From contig OZ022244.1 in assembly GCA_963978895.1 (NCBI GenBank), positions 25,083,692 to 25,147,691 on the forward strand: 64,000 nt of DNA, written 5' to 3'. The position numbers were made by a program, and so were the translations under genes. Position 1 is the stretch's first letter, and each line of letters begins with the position of its first letter. Positions 45,488 through 63,990 of this stretch are shown here, piece by piece. The notes beneath the pieces are model-generated. The model was not told the origin of the DNA. It did no database searches and saw only the letters and a list, made by a program, of their open reading frames with translations. This DNA is from Erpobdella octoculata. Its lineage: Eukaryota > Annelida > Clitellata > Hirudinida > Erpobdellidae.

Positions 45488-47236
45488 TCACTGGGTTCGA
45501 TGAATTTTCTTTCCGAAAAACGTCGACATCCTAACATGCGCGGCTGTGAAAACAAGGCAGCTCTTAAATCTAAAAAATACCGAAAGAGGCTGTATAATGT
45601 TGTAGATAAGAACCCACCACACCTTACGATAGTAGTAAGCTTGTATGGAATGATCGATTTTGTGCAAAGTGCTGGTAAACGAGTAGGTTATCCATAACAT
45701 GCCGTTCGATATGGCCAGATGAAGTGTGACTGCTTTGAAGCAGTTTACCTTAAATAAACGGTTATCCTCGCTGGACTGAAGCACCACTCGACCGGCAAGA
45801 AAACCAAGAGGAATTTGAGCGATAATAGATAAAAAACATATTATTTCGTTAATGACAGTTAGGCAGGGTGGCAATTCTAAACGTGATCTAGTCTCCAAGT
45901 CAGCAACTGTTCGTAAAGTTGTAATTTCGTAGATGAACGGACCAGCGGCTGATATAATGAGAAGATAGTTTAGACTTTTAAGCTTTTTTTTGTTCAGATT
46001 TTCCTTGAAAACTGTAGTACAGTAGTATCCCAAAAAAATAAGCAAAATGCTTATAATCCAATACAGAGTGCAGTATAGTAGTAGTATCTTGCCAAAAGTT
46101 ACAAACTCTTCTTTGTCAGACATGTAGGGAATCAAACTGAATAACACAAACAAAACGTTCAGTAAAACAAAAAACACAAAGCTTTTTTCGATGAGTCTGG
46201 AGTGGTTATTTTCATCTTGCGTTTCCGTCATACTCTCGATATTCAACCACGTGTTGAATGGATTGTAGCTCGACACCAGCTGCGAATCGTTCATCAAATT
46301 TGGTTGTGGTTGTTGATCAGTTTCATGGCAGCTTTTAGGATTTATATCGACGGTATCGCACTGCACAAACCAGTGGAGGAAACATTCAAAAACAAGCAAA
46401 GAAAACAGAAAGAAAAATGGATAGGAAAAATTATAAACATAATTTTGTACGATGTTATCGAATGTTCCGTTAGAAAAGAGACAGTTTCCGTAATTAACAA
46501 TGCTGCTTGCATTTCCTTGTCCACAATCATCTGCGATTGACCACACAGTTGACATTCCAAGATTTACTTCGGTTTGCCGAATAAGCATGTCTATCCAGAT
46601 TGCGATATTTGCTGCATGAAGAAATGCCAGACAATACCTTGAGATGCTCGAATTGTGGAATTTGAATCCTCTGAACAGAAAGCAAAATGAAGTTTGCTGT
46701 GCCAGATACAATAATCTGAGAAAATGAAACGTCAAAACGCCTGCAGTGTTACAGATGACACTAGAACTGCAGTTCACATATACAGAAAAACACCTGATTA
46801 AATTAATTATTTCAAATAAATCTGAAAAGCATGCAAAAACAAAAAATATAGAAATTCCAGTAAGGACAAGACGACCACGAAGGCCCACGGGCTTGGTCTT
46901 CTCTACAAGGTAGGATTGACTCTTTACTGTAAACGTAATCATGATTACTGAGCCGATGGCTATCAGAACAACTAGAATAACTCTTGCAGGAGTTTTACTT
47001 GTATTCAGACTTGTGTATGGAGCCATGAAAACTAGGACGATGACGGTCAGCAGAAGCGTAAACAGCTCCAAGGATGGAAGTAATCCGTTATATTTTAGTC
47101 TTTTCCTGTTTGTCTCACTTCTATTGAATTTGATTACTTTACCGTAGGTGAATACAATCGCAGCTCCTTCCCAGATACTATTTGCAATACTTTTGATAGC
47201 AGAAAGATTCATTTTTTGAATTATGGACTTCATCAA
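45488..47236 (-). CDS. Otopetrin-like proton channel, intronless
   Basis: One uninterrupted ORF of 582 residues. Otopetrins are dimeric proton-selective channels of the plasma membrane with 12 transmembrane helices. I count 12 hydrophobic segments, among them LELFTLLLTVIVLVFM, VILVVLIAIGSVIMITFTV, LTGISIFFVFACFSDLFEI, HFLRLLYLAQQTSFCFLF, YCLAFLHAANIAIWIDMLIR, YPFFFLFSLLVFECFLHWF, CLTVINEIICFLSIIAQIPL and LHLAISNGMLWITYSF. The last helix region, VWWVLIYNIIQPLSVFFRFK, matches the otopetrin C-terminal pattern (aromatic-rich W...PL..FFRF). There is a hydrophilic loop with two NNHS/NPFN-like stretches between helices 6 and 7. The start is the first ATG of the ORF. All other long genes here have introns, so this copy could be a retrogene or a lineage-specific intronless duplicate. 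Confidence 0.82.
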   Translation of the reverse strand: MMKSIIQKMNLSAIKSIANSIWEGAAIVFTYGKVIKFNRSETNRKRLKYNGLLPSLELFTLLLTVIVLVFMAPYTSLNTSKTPARVILVVLIAIGSVIMITFTVKSQSYLVEKTKPVGLRGRLVLTGISIFFVFACFSDLFEIINLIRCFSVYVNCSSSVICNTAGVLTFHFLRLLYLAQQTSFCFLFRGFKFHNSSISRYCLAFLHAANIAIWIDMLIRQTEVNLGMSTVWSIADDCGQGNASSIVNYGNCLFSNGTFDNIVQNYVYNFSYPFFFLFSLLVFECFLHWFVQCDTVDINPKSCHETDQQPQPNLMNDSQLVSSYNPFNTWLNIESMTETQDENNHSRLIEKSFVFFVLLNVLFVLFSLIPYMSDKEEFVTFGKILLLYCTLYWIISILLIFLGYYCTTVFKENLNKKKLKSLNYLLIISAAGPFIYEITTLRTVADLETRSRLELPPCLTVINEIICFLSIIAQIPLGFLAGRVVLQSSEDNRLFKVNCFKAVTLHLAISNGMLWITYSFTSTLHKIDHSIQAYYYRKVWWVLIYNIIQPLSVFFRFKSCLVFTAAHVRMSTFFGKKIHRTQ

Positions 47237-47239
47237 TCA

Positions 47240-49085
47240 ATCAATCAATTAATACGTTATTAACTTAAAAAAAAGCAAGCATAAAACGCTCATGTTTTTG
47301 AAGAAATGATCAATAAGTATAAAAAAAATCAAAAGCCATATAATTGATATTACTGGTTTTATACTAGCCAATTGCGTTTATTCTGCTCATTAGAACTTAC
47401 TTCCTTAATGTTAATTGGCTGTCATGTGCTTCACGGCATCAATTTTTGCGGGGGTATTTAAGTACCAGGTACCCTCTAAAAATTCGGAATAGAAATGACT
47501 GGTTAGTAGTTGCTTCCCCATTTCTACATCCATTCTAATAATTAGCTAAGTTTGTTGGTCTGTAACTCGATATAATTTTGATGCAACTGCACCAATAAAA
47601 TTTGGCATACTAACTCAGTTTTAACGCTGATTTTGAAAATAAAATTATTTTTAGAATTTAATCATTTACGTTTTTTTCTTTTCTTATACCTTTCGTCCGA
47701 CAGGTTTTGATGCTAGTTTTATTGTAATGATCCAAGACCTGCCCCACAGACCCATATAGGACAGAGTTTGAATGTTTTTTTTTTTAGTAACAGGCTCATA
47801 TGGCTTCAAAACGGCACTAGGTGGAATTACCATAAATGTGGCATAAATCCGCCATTTTGAATTTATCAAGGTGGTGGCCGATAGCTAGAAATTTGTTGTT
47901 TTAAAAATCAGGCAACTCGTAAATACGCTTAATTGGTATGAAAAACTTTTTTTTTTAGAAAAAAATCGTTTATGATAATTATGAAATAAATAAAAATCAA
48001 TATGGCCAACAAAAACAAAAATGACGACCGAGAACACAGGAAATGTCATCGGCGCATGATTTAGCTTAGATTAATTTGTTAAAATATTATTTGTATAGGG
48101 TGCCGTTCACAAACTGTTTAACTCTGAGAAGGTGGATTATTTACACAAATATAAGATTAGGAGTTTCAGCAATTGTTATATATAAGGGGTAGGGGATGCC
48201 ACAAAATGTCATGTTTTGCTTTGTATAATAAGTAAACAAACCTTATTGTTTTATATACTTGTTGTTCTGTATTATTACACACTTTTACTTAACTTGACTT
48301 CTTTGTCTTTCGATCTGTAGTCAAAATTTGCAATCGATTTTAAACTAACTTCTCGATGAGCTAGAGAATTAAAAATTTAAACATACCTCCGAACTGATTA
48401 ACAATGCATTCTATCAAATTTTCGGATCGATTGGACAAAATTTAATTAAATAATTATTTGTGAAATTTTTGTCGAATTATTTATTGTCTATGCTAATATG
48501 TTTGTTGTTTATGTAGTAAAAATATAAAAGTGTGTTTTTAAAAAACTTTGTTTTTGCTTCACTTGTTTTAGATGTAAAAAAATATTATCATAATTTTCGC
48601 AGAAATTGCAGAGAAAAAGATGTTAAAGCTGGAGGGATTGAATGTTACAATTTCTAATATAAAACTCTACCTATTCCCGTCAACCCGGAAAAATGTATTA
48701 TATGTCAAAAGGATAGAAACAACTTGGATCCATTTCAGAGTGTATCAAATAATTAAAAGAAAACGCGTTCTTAAATCAGTTAAACTTAAGCGAGATTTGG
48801 TTCACAAAAAACTAAACATTCCTTAGCCGGATTCCACCTTAAAATATTACAAAACCTATGTTTGCTATAAACACTAATAAACAGTATACCGACATGATTA
48901 AGAGACCTTGCGTGTTTCTCAGACACTTAGGAACTGAAAAAGCTGATTCAAATAATTTTACAAAAAAAAAGTTTTCTGGACAAAAAAACACAATTTCCAA
49001 CAGAAACCTGCCTAGAATGGACTATAAGCCACCGTCAGATAAGATACTGCAGATCCTGCTTCTTCTCATTGACAGAGGGTATCAG
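47240..49085. other. Intergenic, no gene recognised
   Basis: It begins with a short (AATC)n tract (47233-47250) next to the otopetrin start. The rest is AT-rich. ORFs at 48620-48826 and 48858-49172 have no recognisable domain or splice context. Confidence 0.5.
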
Positions 49086-49091
49086 CGCAAC

Positions 49092-49400
49092 ATCAATATC
49101 TTGGGTATCGCGACAATTCATACCGCGACACTTAATCCCGACACATTTAATCCCGGTCATATAATCCCGTGACATTTAATCCCGATGACTTTTAATCCCG
49201 GCGTCTTATGATCCCTCAGACAATTGGTCCCACGTCACTTAAAAATGTCGCGGGAATAAAATTCGCTGGGTGGGATCAAAAGTCATTGGGTTTAAATGAC
49301 GTGGAATTAAAAGTCGTCGGAATGAAAAAGTCATCGGGATTAAATGTCACGGCACCAAAAGTCCGGTATTAAATGTCGCGGTATTAAAAGTCGTGGAATC
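49092..49400. repeat. Foldback-like inverted repeat built of TTAATCCCG modules
   Basis: The left half repeats modules such as CATTTAATCCCG and GACTTTTAATCCCG. The right half repeats their reverse complement (CGGGATTAAATGTC, GGAATTAAAAGTCG). The centre is near 49230-49250. The RNA or single strand would fold into a long imperfect hairpin. It resembles foldback elements whose termini consist of short tandem subrepeats. Confidence 0.7.
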
Positions 49401-49627
49401 GGAACAAATAAATTTTGAAAAAAATGTTGGCTTCCACCTTTCCTTTCCCCTCCCCCTCCAGTCATCGATTTTTTTTCAAAGAAAAAGCGGTATGCCAGCC
49501 AAACAATAGTCATGTAACTTAACCGTTAACCAACCCACTGATGTTTTTTTAGGGGGGACCCACACTACTGCTCAGGCACTGAGTAGAGTGTTAGCCACTA
49601 TGCCACGTTCTATCGAAATAGTTAATA

Positions 49628-49800
49628 ATGGAGCAAAGAAGCAAATATTGGGAATTTTTTGAAATCAATGCAATTGGCAAATCGAGGGCCAAATGTTTAG
49701 TTTGCAATGAAAACTAAAACGAGAAGGAAGCTATGCGCGCACTTTTGGTACGAGTAGATTGATTACACATCTGAAAACAAGACACCTAGACAATTTTTCT
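49628..49800 (+). pseudogene. BED-type zinc finger remnant (hAT transposase/ZBED type)
   Basis: From the ATG at 49628, MEQRSKYWEFFEI is followed by KSRAKCLVCNEN and a stop at 49715. In a shifted frame TFGTSRLITHLKTRHLDNF continues (about 49741-49800). Aromatic start, C-x2-C, then TSxLxxHLxxxH is the BED finger pattern. One frame change and one stop break it, and no transposase catalytic part is readable downstream. Confidence 0.65.
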
Positions 49801-50171
49801 AAATATTCTGGAATCTGTGAAAATGACAAGAAACAAAAAACAGAAGACTAATTGAAAGCTGCCAAAAAACCAAAAACAGTCTTTGGTACCCACCAAAATA
49901 GTTTTCAGAAGAATCGGCAAAAATTTTCGTTGATGTGAAATTTTTCATTTTAGATATTGCCGATTAATCGGACCGAAACCGGAATCGGCAAATTTTTGAA
50001 CCACAAATCGGCAAAAAATTGAAATCGGTTATTTCCTACTTTATTTTTCCTTCCATGTTTATCCAGTTTTAGAATAATTAGAATCTCCGATTATCAATAC
50101 AGATTTTTGGCTAACCCTAGCGATTATTTCAAACAACCCATTATTCACTCCTTCACCAGCACATTGGAGTC

Positions 50172-50545
50172 TAACAAATCAATCAATTTAATTTTTATAG
50201 CGATATTTCCGTGGCGTTCAATAGCTCTCGGACATGAACTTATTAAATAGATGTGTTTTAAGTCCACGTCCACGACGGAAAACAGTGAGTGAGGTAGAGT
50301 TAGTAAGAGCAGCAGGAAGAGAGTTCCAGAGAAAAGGACCAAAGTAGGAAAAAGATCGTTTAGCAAAAGAATGCCTAACAGTAAAGATACGAAAGTGACT
50401 AAGAGAAGAAGATCGAAGAACAGACTTGGAAGGCATTTGTATTAAGTTAGTTAAGTAGAGTGGAGAAGGACAATTTTTTATCTTAAACTGAAACAAATTT
50501 ATTAACTTGAGTAAACAAATTTTAAACAAACTCCAACTCATGTTA
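50172..50545 (-). mobile_element. CR1/L2-like LINE 3' fragment (copy B)
   Basis: The minus strand encodes an ORF2 C-terminus with FAKRSFSYFGPFLWNSLPAA and LKTHLFNKF, then an ERY-like SESY end, followed by a short ATTGATTG tail. It is 5' truncated and in the same family as 26095-26295 and 55262-55600. Confidence 0.75.
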
Positions 50546-50684
50546 GTAAACTGTGTTTAGCTCCAGACTGATATCCTACCAGAGACTTTCCTTAAACTTA
50601 TCGCTTGATATATCTTTTTTCAATGTCATTATTTAATTTTTAACATTATAAAATTACACAATAAGTTGGGTTGGTGACTAGTTC

Positions 50685-50765
50685 TGAGTGAAAGCAACTG
50701 GTTGAGCGGCAACTAGTTGGGTGGCGACTAGTTGGGTGGCGACTAGTTGGGCGCGTTCAGTTGGC
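50685..50765. repeat. GGCGACTAGTTGGGT tandem repeat
   Basis: Four to five copies of (G)ACTAGTTGGGTGGC. It is the reverse-orientation counterpart of the repeat at 39080-39195. Confidence 0.7.
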
Positions 50766-51342
50766 CTAAGCTGTATAGGCAGTATATGTATAGGCCCGAA
50801 ACATTGGCCGTCCGTGTCACTATCTGCCTTCCGGCCGGCGAGTCTTCAAGACTCAATCAATCAATCAAGACTCATTTGTATCGTAGCTTTGTGGCGGAAT
50901 GTCTTCGAGGTTTAGTAGAATGCGCAGTAGCAATTATTAAATTGGAATTCGAAAGATCGGCAAAAAAATTTTATTGGATCCATTTTGTTTACACCCGCCT
51001 GACTCATCAGCCGTTGTTAAAAATAACGCACATCCAATCAATCCTTGCATCTATCCCATAAATCTCGGATGCAGCGCTGTATATATTAAACAACGCACCC
51101 ACTCCATTGTTGATGGGCTCACTTGCTGTAAAATGTAATGAGGAAAAGAAACAACTTCACAAGGGTTTTAGACTATGGTTTTAGATTTTTTAGATCTATA
51201 TCATTAAAAAAATCGTAGATAACGTCTATACAAAAAACTATCTACTAATATATTAGAATTTTAGATCTTTGTCTTTGTTTTCATAAAAAAACTTCAAATA
51301 AAAGCTGGCCTACGCTTTCGCTATCGTCTTTACTTTAGCACT

Positions 51343-51349
51343 ATATAAC
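51343..51349 (+). promoter_or_regulatory. TATA-like sequence upstream of KLHL8
   Basis: TATATAA lies 124-130 bases upstream of the KLHL8 start codon. No initiator is evident. Confidence 0.25.
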
Positions 51350-51472
51350 AGTTTTCATGTTTTTTATTTTATTAAATTGTCTGCTATAATTTTATTTATA
51401 AAAATATTGCGTTTATTGCAATAGGACTTTGCCAAAGTCCAGTCGGTAGTAAGGGCCCTTTTACACCCAATC

Positions 51473-58326
<6,854 letters not shown>

Positions 58327-58329
58327 TAT

Positions 58330-59665
58330 TTTAAGCTACTAATTTATAGCTGTCACGAAAAATCTCTTGAATGTTTATACCATTCAGCAATATTTTTTGT
58401 AGTGAATTTTCTGGAATTATTAATTTTGCCTGCAAATGTAATATAACTGCAAAAATGTTAATATGGTACTAGATTTTTCTATGGGTAACGATTCTCAAGA
58501 TGGGCGTGATTTACCCTCCCCCTTAACTAAACAATCAGTTAAGAAGTAAGTGGTTCATAACCATTTTGTGGCTGTTATATTTTCATTACAAACATACCTA
58601 ACAATAAGATGCAACTTCATATGGGTGAATTCAAAGTAGCTCTCAATATTTCAGATTTGATGCATCAACCTTCCATTTCATCAAACTACACTGATTAACC
58701 ATCACCTATTGTATCCATTTCAATATAGCACTCATAACATACCCTTGCCACCTCATCTCCTGCGTATCTAAGAACAACTTTCATTAAGACTAGATTGTTT
58801 TGTTAAAAGTTGTTGTCTGCACAATTTATTCTTCTTGAAGACGAGATGTTTGATGAGTTGATATATTGTAGAGTATTAAGTTGCAGATGATATAAGACAG
58901 CTTATGATCGTATGTCTGCCATCGGTCACAAAACTAAAATGCAGCTAGTCAGAATGGAAGGTCGCTAGACTAATTTGAATAAAAATTGTCATAGACCTAT
59001 GTATTATTCATTATAAGTGTTAAGTAGTTATTTAACATCTTATCTGCAAAAAATGGACAAGCCCAGACAACCATTCTAGTATTGTGTAGAGATTAAGCAA
59101 AGAGAGCAGAGATTTTTCACGCTGAATACCTCCGGAAGAACTATCACAATTGGAAAGTAATTGAAATAACCATGTCCCCTCCAGCATGCATAATAGAACC
59201 ATTGTCAACATTTTATTAAATTAGAAAGCTGTCACTATTACAATAATCATTAGTTTCACATTATACCTGAATAGAAATGCATTCCTCTCCACCAAACACA
59301 GTTTATGAATAGAATATGAAATTGAACGCATAACAGGTTTTTATTTTATAGATTTTGCAGTTTTATAGACCACACATTACATAATTACAGAAACCGCAGT
59401 TTGCTTTGCAGCCCATAAGATTTTCTTTTGCAATTTAGTTAGATTTATGTTTAAACTTACACTGCTTTTGCAAATCAGCACATTTACTCAAGTTTTTTTA
59501 TTACTTTTTTGTAAGGAAATACTGCAAATACCTGACATGTTCCGGACTATATACGTATATGAATACACTTGCAAACCTAAATACTCACTAATACCTCAAA
59601 AGTTTATTCAGAAAACAATTCATGCAAAATATGTACAGTGCAATAAATGCCAGTCTTCCCAACTA
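58330..59665. other. Region between convergent KLHL8 and nucleolin genes
   Basis: It probably contains both 3' UTRs. No additional gene is recognised. Confidence 0.5.
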
Positions 59666-59669
59666 TCAT

Positions 59670-62508
59670 CTAATCGTCAAAAGTAATCTTTTTTCCTTTG
59701 AAATCTTCAATGGCACCAGTGTTCTTTCTCTTTGCATCAGAACTGAAACCACCACGGCCACCCCTACCGCCTCCTCTTCCACCAAAACCACCACGTCCAC
59801 CTCTTCCGCCCCTGTCACCTCCTCGACCACCACGAAAACCTCCCCTTCCTCCTCTATCTCCACTACCACCACCTCTTCCACCACCACCAGAGCTTTTTGA
59901 GCCAGTCCGGTCCAAGTGAACAGTTCTACCGTTGAGATCAGCACCTTCGAACTCCTCCATAGCCTTGACAGCTTCAGTCTCAGAAGAAAATTCGAGAAAA
60001 CCAAATCTGAAGAAATAAATAAATAATTAAAACATTACAGTAATACACTAAAGAATTGATTTATTAGCTAACCCCTTGATCTTTCCATCGTCATTTTTCG
60101 GTAGTCTGGCAGCTTGGCAGCCGAAGTATTCTATCAATGTGTCTTCGTCCGTTCCCCAAGCCAGATTCTTGATAAACAATGTTCTGTTATCTCTATCAGC
60201 TGAAAAACAGTCCATTTACTTAGAACATATTCCGAATAACATCGCTATATAGTATCATTCCAAATAATACATTGCAATACCTTGATTGCCATTGAAGCTT
60301 CTGTTTCCTTTATTATTGGCTCCAGCATTTTTATCTCTCGCAAGTTCAACTTGAATTTCAGTACCATTAACCTCCATACCATTAAGTTCTGATGCTTGGG
60401 ATTCAGACATTTCTTTATCCATGGCCAAAAAAGCCATAGTACTAGAAAAGTAAAAACCAAATGAACATCTCGAAGAAATAAAAGCTATTATTTAAACTTC
60501 AATTTAATAGTAAATGTAGATAATTAAATAACAAAGTCGATTGAACCACATGAGTTGAACAACAACTTTCCTTATCAATTTTTATCCCTGAAGTTTACTA
60601 CAATAAATGCCACAACAGACAAACATTGTGAAAAATTCAGGATTAGTTGAAAAAGCTAAACTAAAATAATAATGGATTACTTACGACTCTCTCCCAACGA
60701 ATTTTACATTGGTCAGTGTGACACCATGTTTTTTGAAAAAATTCTTGACCGTTTTCTCATCAGTACCATATGGGAGATCTTTTATAAACAACTCAGACCC
60801 TGTACAGTTAAAAAATAGCATACAGTTATTGATGTTCGTGGACAACATAAAGTAACATACCAGTATTAGAGTTCTAGTACAACACAAAATAGCATACAAT
60901 AATTAAAGTCTGTATTCAACACAATATAACATGACAGAAATTATTAATAAATTTGTACTCAACATACCTAATCTGCCACCTGCCTCAGACTTAGCTTTCT
61001 TTTTAGGAGGTTCGCTCTTGCTTTCGTTATTTTTTCTTTTACCAGCCTGTGGTTTGACATCTTCTTCCTCCTCCTCCTCTTCATCATCCTCTTCTTCCTC
61101 CTCATCTTTTTTGTTTTTCTTTTCTACTTTCTTATTTTTATCGACTTTTTTAGTTTCCATTTCTTCATCTCCATCATCATCATCTTCCTCACTATCTTCA
61201 GCTTTCTTGGCAACGACCTTCTTTGGTTTTTCTTCTTCTTCATCTTCTGAAGATGACTCCTCAGATTCTTCTTTTTTGGCTTGCTTTTGTTTAGGCACAG
61301 GCTTCTTATTCTCTACTTCTTCCTCTTCTTCACTTGAATCTGAATCATCAGATTCTTCTTTTTTGGCAGGTGCTTTAACAACCTTTTAATTAATTTAATA
61401 AACATTAAATAAAAATAAACAATTATTTCGCCGAGACATAACTGAAACGACAACCTACCTTTTTAACTTCTTCCTCGGACTCTTCAGATGAATCTTCCTC
61501 GGATTCCTCCTTCTTTGCTGCGGGTTTCTTTACGGCGTTTTTGTTTTGTGTCTGAAATCATAAAATATCACCAAACAGCTTATTATCGAACCACCAGCTC
61601 AAGCACATGCTGTGTGTTCCCATAAATTATACCAGACGTACTTTAGCCGGGGCTGGAACTTCTTCATCCGAAGAATCATCGTCTGATGAGGTTTCTACTT
61701 TCTTTACTTCCACTGGTTTTTCAACAACTTCAGACTTCTTGGCCTTTATTAAATTTGTAAAATGCTGTTAATCGACCTATCCATATAATGCCTACAAATG
61801 GTAATTTTCATTACATACATAAACATACTATTAAAAAACCTTATTTAGTTTGAACATTTCTGTTTCAAAGTGCAAATAAAACTATATATTAAAACTTCTG
61901 CTGAGATTTACAACTAGTAATATCTTTAAAAAAAAGAATACTAACATTTTTTGTGTATGCCCAGCTCTCACACACCAATACAAGCTTTTTACTCGGACAC
62001 GTATATTTAGACCAACCACCACTAGACACCGTCTAAAAAGACTGACTCCCGAGCACCATCTCAAAGACATTTATTTGTGCTAGAACATTTCTAGTTTTTC
62101 ATAGGCTAACCGGCTAACCACAAAGAACATCAAAACATCAAACATATAACACCAAATAAGGTCTTACAAAGTCATTGTAGAATTGTTTATTATTACTTTT
62201 CAAGATACAAATTGCTTAGTTATCTAATTAAGATTGGAGTAACTTAAGTAGAGATTACAGTTACAATTACAATTAAGAACTATAAATCTTAAAATATGAG
62301 TTAATTCTTATACAAAAAAGAAAGTTTTTTCTTTTCAATACTTATTCAAAAGTTGCAATCGGCATAAAAGAGTATGAAAAGTTAGGGTGGAGACTACACC
62401 ACAAAAATAGAAAGCTAACTGAAAGTGAAATAGAGTAATAAAAAATGTGGTTTAAAAAACCTCAACATTTTAATGTTATGCAGACTCAAACATAACAAAC
62501 CTTACCAT
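59670..62508 (-). CDS. NCL: Nucleolin, two RRMs and a GAR tail
   Basis: Exons: 62506-62508 (candidate, ATG only), 61642-61743, 61459-61551, 60968-61382, 60685-60799, 60281-60441, 60073-60199 and 59670-60006. Phases agree; about 450 residues. It is a nucleolar RNA-binding protein of rRNA transcription and ribosome assembly. The N-terminal third alternates Lys-rich and acidic Ser/Glu/Asp runs (EESEESSSEDEEEE), as in nucleolin, with an NLS-like PPKKKAK. RRM1 starts SELFIKDLPYGTDEKTVKNF. RRM2 has RTLFIKNLAWGTDEDTL and an RNP1-like GFGFLEF split over two exons. The tail is RGG-rich (GGRGGFRGGRGGDRGG) and ends KKITFDD. Vertebrate nucleolin has four RRMs; two here may be ancestral to this lineage or secondary loss. 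The ATG exon is supported by ACCATG|gtaagg only. Confidence 0.9.
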
Positions 62509-62608
62509 GGTAAACCCACATAAGACGTTAACTGACTGATTATATTTTTGACTAATAATATCAAGCGGGTGCAATTTAGATACGTGTGTGAAGTTAGCCT
62601 CGAGGCTG

Positions 62609-63747
62609 GCCCTGGGGCTATGCTATACATTGTTGGATGGGGTCTAAAAAATGAAATAGAATGGTATATTTGGATTGTCTTCGGTTCAACAAATAAAAAG
62701 GTTATAAGCGAAAAACGATGATTTTCCGCCGAAATCAAGTCTAGCTCACTGTGGCTAATATGCAAAGTTGTTACTCGTCAACACCCATATATATAGAATA
62801 TATATTATATATATATGTCAACACCTCCTGCGTATTCTAACGAACTTTTTTTTGGAAAAATAATGCTTTTTTATAAACCCATCACGTCTAAACATTAAAA
62901 AGCCACCCGTGACTAAGCATCAGAATGATGCCTACAATTGTGGTATTTTTGTAGGCGTTTTCATTAGAAGACTGGATCGTGGAGAAGATCTGAGTGGTTC
63001 TTTTAATCCAGATAGTGAAAGGGAACAGTGGTTAAAAGAAATCCTGCTGGCATCGGACAACATGACAAACTATTGTTTGCATTGCGGGACGGTGGAGAGG
63101 GTGCAGGTGGGGACTGGGTGGAGTGCGAAAAGTGTAGAAGGTGGGTTCACCAAAATGCACATTTTTAATGTTTTCAAAGGAAGAGTTTAAAACGAAACAT
63201 TTCACTTGCATGCTATTCTTAGATTTTATTAAATAGTTAATTTTTTAACAAAATTTTTCATTAATAAAAATTTGTAATCGTAAACTTCAATAGATTTTCT
63301 TAAAAATAAAATTTTCCCTAAAGTTTGTTAGAATACGCAGGAGGTGTTAACGAGTAGCCACTTTGCATATTTTGCATAATTAGCGACAGTGAGCTAAACT
63401 CGATTGTCCAATCGCAGCATCTGTTTATGTTTCGGTTTGCTCGAAGAAATTGGTATACGGTCTGACGTTTTATTCGATAACTTTTTTATTTATTAACTTT
63501 GAGAAGCGACAGTTATATTGTTGGATTTGATATTGAATTATCTAAAAACATGCGTCTCGGATATATCCAGGGCAGCAGTTTAAAACAAATTCGAATTTCT
63601 CAAAGAAGAGCCAATATGCAATTTTAGGCGGAAAGTCGTCGTTTTTCGCTTATAACTTTTTTATTTGTTGAACCGAAGACAATCAAATACACCATTTGAT
63701 TTCATTTTTTAGACCCCATCCAACAATGTATAGCATAGCCCCAGGGC
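62609..63747. mobile_element. DNA transposon remnant with long terminal inverted repeats
   Basis: The outer ends GCCCTGGGGCTATGCTATAC and its inverse are nearly identical. Inverted homology covers 62609-62850 and 63330-63747. The right arm has about 240 extra bases (about 63390-63610), and the left has a TA-rich insertion flanked by GTCAACACC. The unique centre (62855-63325) holds a broken protease/PHD coding fragment. No clear target duplication was found at the ends. The superfamily is not determined. Confidence 0.75.
62870..63180 (+). pseudogene. Ulp1-type (C48) protease C-terminal fragment plus PHD-finger-like remnant
   Basis: The frame reads KPPVTKHQNDAYNCGIFVGV: Gln, then Asn-Cys-Gly, is the signature of the Ulp1/SENP catalytic Gln and Cys. 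The upstream His and Asp of the active site are absent. After LASDNMTNYCLHCG the frame shifts, and WVECEKCRRWVHQNAH follows. C-x2-C ... C-x2-C-x4-H resembles a PHD finger, but with Ala where the next Cys is expected. Several DNA transposon groups carry such accessory protease and PHD domains. This copy is truncated and frameshifted. Confidence 0.6.
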
Positions 63748-63990
63748 AAGCATTTTTTACCAATGCTTTTATTAACTCGTCGTCTCTGTTTCTCTGTCTG
63801 TCTGTTTCAAATCTTGCAATCAATTTTTGAGTCACTTCCTGATGATAGATTTTTTTCAAATTTTGCATACATGCTCAAAATAGAAGACAATGCAATATTT
63901 AATTATTAGTTTTACAATAAGTCAATTAATTTAGTTAATTTTAATTAATTTCGATATTTCGATATAATTAAGATATTTCGACTTTAATAT
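63748..63990 (-). repeat. Inverted copy of the repeat at 11612
   Basis: Reverse-complement match to 11612-11870 from ATTAAAGTCGAAATATCTTA through CATGTATGCAAAATTTG to the GACAGACAGAGAAACAG unit (one copy here, about three there). It is interrupted on its left by the end of the transposon at 62609-63747. Confidence 0.85.

Noticed and set aside
46202..46540. 112-codon plus-strand ORF
   Set aside because: Antisense of the otopetrin-like gene, without domain features.
59666..60004. Pro/Thr-rich and Val/Glu-rich ORFs over the nucleolin tail
   Set aside because: They are other frames of the GGN-rich RGG repeat. Only the RGG frame continues the RRM.
60931..61389. 152-codon plus-strand ORF, Ser-rich
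   Set aside because: It is the antisense of the acidic Glu/Lys stretch of nucleolin.
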